This document shows, piece after piece, positions 1-5,983 of a DNA stretch of 10,911 nt (its first letter is position 1; every line of letters starts with the position of its first letter). The stretch spans positions 1 through 10,911 of the forward strand of contig MFBN01000008.1 of NCBI GenBank assembly GCA_001776425.1, in the 5' to 3' direction. This stretch comes from Candidatus Curtissbacteria bacterium RIFCSPLOWO2_01_FULL_37_9 (GTDB lineage: Bacteria > Patescibacteriota > Microgenomatia > Curtissbacterales > GWA2-41-24). Under the pieces are notes generated by a model. That model was given only the letters and a program-made list of their open reading frames with translations. It searched no databases and was not told the origin of the DNA. Made by a program: the position numbers and the translations under genes.

Positions 1-1202
1 CTGATCGGGAAAAGATCCACCTTCTTTCCGAGAAACAGATGCCTTTTATTGAGGAGGGAGCACCGAAACTATTAAATAAATACCTCGGAAAATCCTTTTT
101 TGTCTCAACAGATTTTTAAATTATCGCACAAGCGAAAATTATTATTTTAACGCTCGGTACTCCCGTAGATGAGAACATGAATCCCTCGCTTGTCCAGATC
201 GATGAAGCATTATCTGAATTATCTTTATATATATCAAAAAGACAGCTTTTAATTTTGAGATCAACAGTTTCTCCCGGAACAACCAATTACGTGCAGTCAT
301 ACTTAAATGATCTTGGGAAAATCAAAGTAGGAGTAAATTTCTTCTTAGCTTTTTGTCCTGAGAGAATTGCCGAAGGAAAATCATTGACCGAGCTTAGCGA
401 AATACCGCAGATAGTGGGAGGTGTTGATAGGTTTAGTACGCAAAAAGCAGCAGAGTTTTTCGCAAATTTAGGAATTGAAGTTAATAGAACTGATGCAATC
501 TCAGCAGAACTAGCCAAACTCTTTACAAATATGTACAGGTATATAAATTTCGCAATTGCCAATGAGTTTATGATTCTTGCTGGAAATTATAACCGTGATA
601 TTTATAAGATAGTAGATTTAGTCAATAGAAATTATAAACGAGGAGGGTTAGCCCTTCCGGGTCTTACAGGCGGCCCTTGTCTGTTTAAAGATGGGTTTTT
701 CTTGATCGGTGATGTTCCGTTTGCGGATTTAATTGCCACCAGCTGGAAAATAAACGAATCTATACCATTATTTTTAATAAATAAGGTAAGACGACGTAGG
801 AAATTGGAAGGGAAAAAAGCCGTAATACTTGGTCTTGCTTTTAAAGCAGAAATTGATGATATCAGGGAATCTTTGGCCTTTAAAGTTAAAAAAGCGCTTG
901 AAAGAGAAAGGGCAAAGGTTTTCTTGCATGATCCGTATGTTTTAGGCTATCAAAACAACATAGAAAATACACTTAAAGATGCCGACTTTATCTTTTTGGC
1001 AACTAATCACGCTTTTTATCGTAAGTTAGATATCTCAAATGTTAAAAAACTAGTTTCCAAAAACTGTGTTGTCTGCGATGTGTGGAATGTTTTTAAGACT
1101 AATAAGATAATTTTTACGATTAAATCGCTCGAAAGTCATCTGTCAAAAAGACAGCAAGTTGGTCTTGGTGATATCTTCGAAGCAAAATGGCGCGATGTTT
1201 AA
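1..1202 (+). pseudogene. UDP-N-acetylmannosamine/UDP-glucose dehydrogenase family (WecC-like), 5' partial, with internal in-frame TAA
   Basis: The family oxidises the C6 hydroxyl of a UDP-sugar to the uronate with two NAD+, in the cytosol, to supply precursors for surface polysaccharide. The frame starts at base 3 with DREK, the end of the first Rossmann strand region, and runs through TLGTPVDENMNPSL, STVSPGTT and FCPERIAEGKSL. Numbered from the ATG at 177, the AELAKL lysine is residue 114, the GGPCLFKD catalytic Cys is residue 168 (bases 678-680), and the C-terminal GLAFKAEIDDIRES follows. A TAA at 117-119 interrupts the frame, with clear family homology on both sides and no frame change. 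ATG 177 could restart translation, but the product would lack the whole NAD-binding front. About 30 N-terminal residues lie outside the window. It is either a recent nonsense pseudogene or a base error. The family call is secure; UDP-ManNAc versus UDP-Glc as substrate is not. Confidence 0.85.
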
Positions 1203-1206
1203 AGGA

Positions 1207-1235
1207 TTGTATTCTTTTAAACTTCTGGTTAAAAT
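1207..1235 (+). promoter_or_regulatory. Putative sigma70-type promoter for the structured leader and 3D/DPBB gene
   Basis: TTGTAT at 1207-1212 and TAAAAT at 1230-1235 are separated by exactly 17 bases, four and five matches to the -35 and -10 consensus. Transcription would begin near 1242, giving a leader of about 260 nt before the GTG at 1502. It sits directly after the dehydrogenase stop codon. AT-rich DNA makes chance matches common, so this is a moderate call. Confidence 0.4.
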
Positions 1236-1290
1236 AGTTTGATATTAAGATAAGAGAGTTTGTTTCTCGCGAACTTGAAATAAAAAAGTG

Positions 1291-1410
1291 GTGCTAGAAC
1301 TGTCCGCCAAAAATTGAACATTTGGGTGGGCAAGCGCGGTACTTCCACCGCATAACTTAAGCATCCGCAACCCGAAGCACAAAAATTGCACGCCGGGTGC
1401 AAGGAAGTTT
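1291..1410 (+). ncRNA. Candidate structured cis-regulatory RNA (riboswitch-like aptamer region)
   Basis: Four helices can be drawn by eye. TGTCCGCC (1301-1308) pairs with GGTGGGCA (1325-1332), with two G.U pairs. GCGGT (1336-1340) pairs with ACCGC (1347-1351), leaving the loop ACTTCC (1341-1346). TTGCAC (1386-1391) pairs with GTGCAA (1397-1402). The ACTTCC loop is perfectly complementary to GGAAGT (1403-1408), which would form a pseudoknot stacking directly on the third helix. This segment is followed by a strong terminator and a hairpin over the ribosome binding site, the usual expression platforms of a riboswitch. I cannot assign a known class. c-di-AMP (ydaO) riboswitches are known upstream of cell-wall hydrolase genes, but its conserved core is not clearly present here. 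Confidence 0.5.
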
Positions 1411-1424
1411 CAACTAATGATACG

Positions 1425-1453
1425 TCCTCTCCTGCTTCGGAGAGGATTTTTTT
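1425..1453 (+). terminator. Rho-independent terminator inside the leader (attenuator)
   Basis: TCCTCTCC (1425-1432) and GGAGAGGA (1439-1446) form a perfect 8-bp stem around the 6-nt loop TGCTTC, followed at once by seven T residues (1447-1453). It lies 223 nt after the dehydrogenase stop but only 49 nt before the GTG of the next gene, and downstream of the putative leader promoter. It could end dehydrogenase transcription, act as an attenuator for the 3D/DPBB gene, or both. Confidence 0.85.
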
Positions 1454-1462
1454 GTTTCTTCC

Positions 1463-1501
1463 CCTCCTAAAAAAGCGCCCGGTATACATTAGGAGGAATC
1501 A
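1463..1501 (+). promoter_or_regulatory. Perfect Shine-Dalgarno sequence inside a sequestering hairpin
   Basis: AGGAGG at 1491-1496 lies five bases before the GTG at 1502 and fixes that start. TTAGGAGG (1489-1496) is the exact reverse complement of CCTCCTAA (1463-1470), so an 8-bp hairpin with an 18-nt loop would bury the ribosome binding site. The upstream arm begins ten bases after the terminator T-run. This is the only consensus SD I see before any start in the window. Confidence 0.6.
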
Positions 1502-2179
1502 GTGGGACCTGAAACCAAAAACGCGCTACCGAGCGCACAGAAATTTAAAGACAAATTATTGCGCCAAGTCAGACTTGGCAGCCGAGTTAGACTGTGGCGA
1601 CCTGTAGCCGCCCTAGCTGTTGCTGTTTCAGCAGCTGTAGTATATGTCGAAGATCAACCTTCGGTCAATCCCGATCATCCGAAAGCAACGCAACCTTTAG
1701 CAAGTGGATTTGTTGAGCATCATGTTGATGATTCTTTGGACCCGCCTGACAAATTGATTCACGGATCTTTCTCGATTGCAGGGCTTCAAGATAAGCAAGC
1801 CGACGAGGCCAAAATTACCAGCCTATCAGAAATTTCTCAACCATCACCGGTTGATCTTTCTTCTCCATCTGAGAATGAAGCTGATCTTAGCCGTATCACA
1901 GGCTATTATTGTGAGCAAGTACCCGGTTATCCGATTGGGGATGGAGGAGGGTATTGCGGTAACACTGCCTCTGGTGAGCCTGTTCGATCTGGGATTGCCG
2001 CTTGTGGCGACCAATGGTCTTTAAGAACGAAACTTTTCATAGAAGACTGGGGTGAAGTCGAATGTCTAGATAGGGGATACTTGGGCTATAATCAAATCGA
2101 CATCTTTTTTCCAACTAATAAGGACTGGGTTGAGTCTGGCAAACCCGATTGGGCCAAGGTGACAATAATTGAGGAGTAA
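1502..2179 (+). CDS. Membrane-anchored 3D/DPBB-domain cell-wall-associated protein
   Basis: A 225-residue protein with a GTG start set by AGGAGG. The first 30 residues are basic and cytosolic, residues 33-49 are one membrane segment (LWRPVAALAVAVSAAVVYV region), and a loose Ser/Pro/acid-rich linker runs to about 130. Residues 132-223 resemble the 3D/double-psi beta-barrel fold shared by RpfB-type C-termini, YuiC and MltA-like proteins: ITGYYC, GIAACGDQWSLRTKLFI, and CLDRGYLGYNQIDIFF, with the expected Asp at 190 and 200. The domain would act outside the membrane on peptidoglycan or a related wall glycan; catalytic function is inferred from family, not shown. Four cysteines (137, 152, 168, 188), all in the domain, could make two disulfides. 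The gene is visibly richer in G+C than its neighbours. Expression appears controlled by the structured leader, terminator and hidden SD upstream. Confidence 0.75.
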   Translation: MGPETKNALPSAQKFKDKLLRQVRLGSRVRLWRPVAALAVAVSAAVVYVEDQPSVNPDHPKATQPLASGFVEHHVDDSLDPPDKLIHGSFSIAGLQDKQADEAKITSLSEISQPSPVDLSSPSENEADLSRITGYYCEQVPGYPIGDGGGYCGNTASGEPVRSGIAACGDQWSLRTKLFIEDWGEVECLDRGYLGYNQIDIFFPTNKDWVESGKPDWAKVTIIEE

Positions 2180-2190
2180 TACATCCCACT

Positions 2191-2220
2191 TTGACACTCT
2201 CAGTCCCCCTAAACTACAAT
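2191..2220 (+). promoter_or_regulatory. Consensus sigma70 promoter for a leaderless GT2 mRNA
   Basis: A perfect -35 TTGACA (2191-2196) and a five-of-six -10 TACAAT (2215-2220) are spaced by 18 bases. The -10 ends seven bases before the ATG at 2228, so the expected transcription start falls on or next to the start codon, leaving no room for a ribosome binding site. The promoter lies in the 48-bp gap after the 3D/DPBB gene. Confidence 0.7.
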
Positions 2221-2227
2221 CAAAGTC

Positions 2228-2923
2228 ATGAAGTTATCCATTGTCATGCCGGTTTACAATGAAGGCGAGGTCATTGGTCAAACCATTAGTCAAGTAGAAT
2301 CGGTTGTTAAAGTTTTCCATGAGCTTTTAATTGTTTATGATATGGACGAGGATACTTCGGTACCGGTTGTTAAAAGACTTCAAAAAAATTATCCAAGCGT
2401 TAAATTAGTCAAAAATATTTATGGCAAAGGTGCGCTTAATGCCCTCAAAACCGGGCTTGCTAAAGCAAATGGCGAGGCGGTTTGTATAATGATGGCGGAT
2501 TTGACGGATGATCCTAAGGTTTTAAACAAGATGATGGATAAATATCACGAAGGTTTTGATGTAGTTGCCGCATCACGTTACATGAAAGGTGGTCATCAAA
2601 TTGGAGGTCCAGTTATTAAACAAATTTTATCCAGAATCGCCGGTATTAGCCTTCATTATTTAGTAGGGTTGCCAACGCATGATGCAACTAATTCATTCAG
2701 ACTGTACACCAAAAAATTGTTAAAAAATATTAGAATCGAATCGGATGGCGGATTTGAAATGGCCATAGAGCTTACTGTCAAAGCTCATTTTGGGGGTTAT
2801 AGGGTTACCGAAGTTCCGACAACCTGGAAATATATTGCCAAAGAATCTCGTTTTTATCTTAATAAATGGTTGCCAAAATACCTAAAATGGTACTTCTGGG
2901 CAATACGCAAGAAATTTACATAA
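2228..2923 (+). CDS. Family 2 glycosyltransferase, DPM1/polyprenyl-phosphate sugar synthase-like
   Basis: A 231-residue GT2 enzyme of the dolichol-phosphate-mannose-synthase type, which moves a sugar from a nucleotide donor to polyprenyl phosphate at the inner membrane face. Visible motifs are VMPVYNEGE (6-14), GKGALNALKTGLAKANGE (66-83), the divergent metal-binding region MMADLTDDP (88-96, usually MDADLSDDP), ASRYMKGG (114-121), HDATNSFRLY (151-160) and EVPTTW (195-200). The length matches the soluble single-domain type, and there is no C-terminal membrane anchor. It has its own promoter, has no SD, and ends 39 bp from the convergent PIG-V-like gene. A plausible role is making the lipid-linked donor for the GT-C proteins nearby. 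The sugar is unknown; mannose is a guess from the family and the PIG-V neighbour. Confidence 0.88.
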   Translation: MKLSIVMPVYNEGEVIGQTISQVESVVKVFHELLIVYDMDEDTSVPVVKRLQKNYPSVKLVKNIYGKGALNALKTGLAKANGEAVCIMMADLTDDPKVLNKMMDKYHEGFDVVAASRYMKGGHQIGGPVIKQILSRIAGISLHYLVGLPTHDATNSFRLYTKKLLKNIRIESDGGFEMAIELTVKAHFGGYRVTEVPTTWKYIAKESRFYLNKWLPKYLKWYFWAIRKKFT

Positions 2924-2942
2924 AATGAATCTACAGAGTGAT

Positions 2943-2962
2943 TCTCTTAAATCAATAAGAGA
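2943..2962. terminator. Weak shared hairpin between convergent genes
   Basis: TCTCTTA (2943-2949) and TAAGAGA (2956-2962) make a 7-bp stem with a 6-nt loop exactly between the stop codons of the GT2 and the minus-strand mannosyltransferase. Neither strand shows a strong T-run after it, so termination is only suggested by position. Confidence 0.35.
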
Positions 2963-4078
2963 TTAAGAAATCCAATAATTTCGCAGGAAAAGGGAGCTAG
3001 CGAATACTAATAGTAAAAGGGAAACAATGCTTAGAAAAATGAGCTGTTTTTTTGATAATAATAAAGACAATATAATGTAAGCTGGAAAAATTGGCAAAAG
3101 GTATCTAATAATTGATGAAAAGCTACTTCCGAAAAAAATTAGTATCACGGAAGATAACGTGTAAATAGAGTAATGCGGAGGTAATTTTTTAAAAACTAAA
3201 TATAGTATTAATAGAGTATAAACTCCGAACAGAAATTCAATTATGATTACGGGATAAACGAATATATTATCATAAGACGATTGTGGACCTGATATAATCT
3301 TTAAAATTACATCTCTGAATTCATGATAAGGACTTAATATGTCTATGGATCTCCCGAATCGCGCATTAGACTGGGCGGTTATCATCAGAAACATATCCCC
3401 AAATTTTAAATATGTAAAAATTGCATATAAAATAAATCCTAGTGGAGCAATTGCAATTTCCCAGGGAATCTTCTTTTTTTTGTGATAAATTTTATAGCCT
3501 TCATATAAAAGGGTTGGAATAAGAGCTAATCCAAAAGGTCTTGTAGCGGTTGCGAAAGAAGTAATAATCGAGGCTATAAGTATGTTCTTTTTTCTTATGA
3601 ACCAGAATACTAACACAGTTAAAAGTAGAAAAAGTCCTTCACTGTAGTAGGCAAAAAAATAATATGATGCAGGAAAGATGAATAAAAGAAAGGTTGACCG
3701 AATAGCAATTTTATCGTTGAATTCGATTTTTACCAAATTGAATAAAACAATAGATGCTATAAGTGTAGAAGTAATAGAGATAATAAATCCCATATAGATT
3801 GGATTAAATATTAAATTTAAAGAGAAAATTCTTACCAAAAGCGGATATAAAGGGAAATATACGGACAATATATCACCAAACGGATAACCGTTTAGAACTA
3901 TGTTTAAGTAATTTTTACCATCAAAGTTCAGCCATGGAAAAATTGCTCCCCGAGGGAAAACAGGAATATTATATAACAGCTCATAACTTGTACGGTCAAA
4001 TATCAGATAATGTGAGATTATGTTTATTAGCTGAAAAAATATGTATATTGCGGCAATAAGAAAAATTACTTTTTTCAT
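2963..4078 (-). CDS. PIG-V-like (GPI mannosyltransferase 2-like) GT-C membrane mannosyltransferase
   Basis: A 371-residue polytopic protein with roughly nine or ten hydrophobic segments. The first outer loop carries WLNFDGKNYLNIVLNGYPF (49-67) and YFPLYPLLVRIF (74-85), which match the PIG-V family signature of an Asp in WDG-hYL-IA-GY followed by FFPLYP. Further matches are YSEGLFLL (145-152) and ATRPFGLALIP (178-188). Members transfer mannose from a polyprenyl-phosphate donor on the outer side of the membrane; Asp53 is the likely catalytic residue by analogy. The bacterial substrate is unknown and may be a lipid or protein glycan. The ATG is followed by MKKVIFLIAA; there is no SD, and a possible -10 lies 11 nt upstream. 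A run of eight A residues on the coding strand (3474-3481 region) encodes a Lys-rich loop and is a possible slippage site. Convergent with the DPM1-like GT2, a probable donor synthase. Confidence 0.82.
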   Translation of the reverse strand: MKKVIFLIAAIYIFFQLINIISHYLIFDRTSYELLYNIPVFPRGAIFPWLNFDGKNYLNIVLNGYPFGDILSVYFPLYPLLVRIFSLNLIFNPIYMGFIISITSTLIASIVLFNLVKIEFNDKIAIRSTFLLFIFPASYYFFAYYSEGLFLLLTVLVFWFIRKKNILIASIITSFATATRPFGLALIPTLLYEGYKIYHKKKKIPWEIAIAPLGFILYAIFTYLKFGDMFLMITAQSNARFGRSIDILSPYHEFRDVILKIISGPQSSYDNIFVYPVIIIEFLFGVYTLLILYLVFKKLPPHYSIYTLSSVILIFFGSSFSSIIRYLLPIFPAYIILSLLLSKKQLIFLSIVSLLLLVFASSLFLRNYWIS

Positions 4079-4089
4079 TAAAATAGTTT

Positions 4090-4095
4090 ATCATA
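4090..4095 (-). promoter_or_regulatory. Possible -10 element for the PIG-V-like gene
   Basis: TATGAT on the minus strand ends 11 bases before the ATG, so the transcript would carry only about four untranslated bases. No convincing -35 is visible, so support is mostly the matching geometry seen at the GT2 (2228) and cyclophilin (10259) starts. Confidence 0.3.
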
Positions 4096-4171
4096 TTGAG
4101 TAATTTTGCTCTTTCATAGCTTAACGATAATAAATTGTTCTTAAGACGAACTTTCTAAATTTACACAAAAA

Positions 4172-4543
4172 ATGTTGAATGTTTCAGACAGTGGACTCAG
4201 AAAAATATTTTGTTCTATGAATGTTAGCTTGTTATTATTGGCTTTCTATCTGTGTTATTGGAGTCTTATGTTTTATTTATTTAAGGTTGAAAAGTATTTA
4301 GATTTCTTAATGAGGGTGTTTGGTAAGCCCTTTTCAGATATAAATAACTTTTTCCTATCATATGATAATGTTAAACAATCACTTCATGATTAAAATATTG
4401 TTCAGATTATAAATAATTATGCATTTCTAAAAAGTATTTATCATAAAGAACAACTATTTATTCCAAGCGGTTTAAGTCTTTTTGAAGTGAATTTCAATAT
4501 TTACATGTACAAGATGTTTTATAACGAATATATTAAAGAATAA
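4172..4543 (+). pseudogene. Unrecognised small membrane ORF interrupted by an in-frame TAA
   Basis: ATG 4172 opens 73 codons to a TAA at 4391-4393. The same frame then stays open for 49 more codons to a TAA at 4541-4543, which overlaps the ATG of the next gene as TAATG. Read as one unit it would be 123 residues plus the TAA. It has one strong membrane segment near residues 16-38 (MNVSLLLLAFYLCYW region), then a polar tail including FGKPFSDINNFFLSYDN, and after the stop FLKSIYHKEQLFIPSGLSLF. I do not recognise the family. The precise overlap with the downstream start and the unusually long open stretch after the stop in AT-rich DNA suggest that one coupled gene has been broken by a single base. 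It could instead be a real 73-residue protein followed by chance open frame. No SD precedes it. Confidence 0.4.
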
Positions 4544-5982
4544 TGTCAAAACCTAATAAGCTATTAAAGCAAAATTACATTTTTATTATATTCGCAAGTA
4601 TTATCATTTTGATGAATTTACTGTTGTATCGTTCTAGCCTTAATTATTATTTTTTTCAAGATGATTTCTACGAAATCAAAATTGCAAAGGCTAATAATTT
4701 TTATGAATTTATTTCTTTCTTTAAATTTCTTGAAAATCGATCAAGTTACCGCCCAATAGGATTACAAACATATTATTTTGTATCTTCATCTTTTTTTGGA
4801 TTTAACCCCATCGGTTTTAGGATTATAACTTTTGGATTATTGATTAGCTCGTTTGTCCTAATTTACAAGCTGTTTAAAAAAATAGCGCACAATAAACAAG
4901 TTGGCTTCGTCACTGCATCTTTTTGGATTTTGTCATCTGTTCACTTTATGTCTATAACATGGATAGCAGCTGCTTGGAATATTATCGGAACATTCTTCTT
5001 TATCTTAACGTCTATATTGTTTGTTAATTTTTGCGAGAATAAGAATATAAAATTCTATATTCTTACGTTATTCACCTTTCTATTGACTTTATGTTCCTTT
5101 GAATTTTTTGTATCTTGGCCCGTAATTTTTGCATTCTATTATTTTTTAATAAAACGAAATAGTTTGAGGCAAACCCTAATGATTTTCTTGCCATTTATAG
5201 TATTCTCGCTTACCTATATGTTTTTAAGAAAAAGTTACGCTTCACTTCCACAAATTTTTGAATATAACATAGCATTAAATATCGAATCTCTTAAATTATT
5301 ATTTTGGTATTTTCTCTGGTCATTAAATGTTCCGGAAGAATTCAAGAAGCAAGTTATTACAAATATTTTAATTTTTAATAAAACGTTTTTCCGGGAATTC
5401 TGGCCACTAGTTGTTAAAAGTTTCGTGGGCGTTTTGATGATAACTATAATCGGAATAATTCTGCCACTCACCTTGGCTCTTATAAGAAAAACAAAAATTA
5501 ATTATAGAATTATATCTTTTGCAATAATATGGTTTGTTTCCGCAATATCTCCTGTTCTAATTTTACCGAATCATTATTTTTCGATGTATGCTACATTGGC
5601 AAGTATTGGTATATATTTTTTAATCGCATATCTTACTAATAATTATTGGCGGACAATCATCATTCTGTTTTTACTTATTATTTGGTTAGGCATGTCTTAC
5701 ACAACTATCTCATTTTATAAAGATAACTCATGGATGATTGAATCTCAAAGATTTTCTAAGGAATTTGCAAACAGAATAACAGAGAGATTTCCAACGCTTC
5801 CTCCCAACGCAATAGTTGTGTATCCACTAAATGATAAGAGACATATTCAAGCACTTTTATATGATTATGCTATAAAAGAAATTTACAATGAACCAAGTCT
5901 TACAATCTATTACAATAACGAGGAATTCTTAAATGATCTTCATGTTGATAGGTTAAAGGGAAGAAAAGTGTTTGTGTATTGA
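4543..5982 (+). CDS. GT-C superfamily polytopic membrane glycosyltransferase-like protein
   Basis: A 479-residue protein with about ten to eleven membrane segments from residue 11 to about 390. The first outer loop has FFQDDFYEIKIA, with paired acids Asp40-Asp41 placed as in GT-C enzymes of the GT39/GT83 type, followed by SSYRPIGLQTYYFV (67-80) and FGFNPIGFRIITF, the RP-and-NP-G pattern common in this superfamily. The last 90 or so residues form a soluble tail containing PPNAIVVYPLNDKRHIQALL. By family it would transfer a sugar from a polyprenyl-phosphate donor to a lipid or protein acceptor outside the membrane; substrate unknown. The start overlaps the preceding stop (TAATG), which implies translational coupling, and there is no SD. 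Its TGA lies one base before the ATG of the following gene, so the genes are surely co-transcribed. Confidence 0.75.
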   Translation: MSKPNKLLKQNYIFIIFASIIILMNLLLYRSSLNYYFFQDDFYEIKIAKANNFYEFISFFKFLENRSSYRPIGLQTYYFVSSSFFGFNPIGFRIITFGLLISSFVLIYKLFKKIAHNKQVGFVTASFWILSSVHFMSITWIAAAWNIIGTFFFILTSILFVNFCENKNIKFYILTLFTFLLTLCSFEFFVSWPVIFAFYYFLIKRNSLRQTLMIFLPFIVFSLTYMFLRKSYASLPQIFEYNIALNIESLKLLFWYFLWSLNVPEEFKKQVITNILIFNKTFFREFWPLVVKSFVGVLMITIIGIILPLTLALIRKTKINYRIISFAIIWFVSAISPVLILPNHYFSMYATLASIGIYFLIAYLTNNYWRTIIILFLLIIWLGMSYTTISFYKDNSWMIESQRFSKEFANRITERFPTLPPNAIVVYPLNDKRHIQALLYDYAIKEIYNEPSLTIYYNNEEFLNDLHVDRLKGRKVFVY

Positions 5983-5983
5983 A

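Noticed and set aside
287..562. Minus-strand open frame of 91 codons
   Set aside because: Antisense to well-supported dehydrogenase coding sequence, with no recognisable protein and no start signals.
1229..1607. Open frames on both strands across the leader (1229-1489 minus, 1386-1607 plus)
   Set aside because: They overlap the structured leader and terminator and resemble no protein; the SD and GTG at 1502 define the real gene.
1776..2024. Alternative plus frame of 82 codons
   Set aside because: Lies inside the 3D/DPBB gene in another frame and shows no domain.
117..4393. Reassignment of UAA to an amino acid, suggested by two in-frame TAA codons
   Set aside because: TAA is the terminal stop of several intact genes here (ends 1202, 2179, 2923, 9225 and the minus-strand gene ending at 2963), so general recoding is unlikely.
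5972..5983. TTG start giving four extra residues to the PTPS-related protein
   Set aside because: ATG 5984, one base after the upstream TGA, gives a normal MNKK membrane-protein start; TTG would lie inside the upstream gene without an SD.
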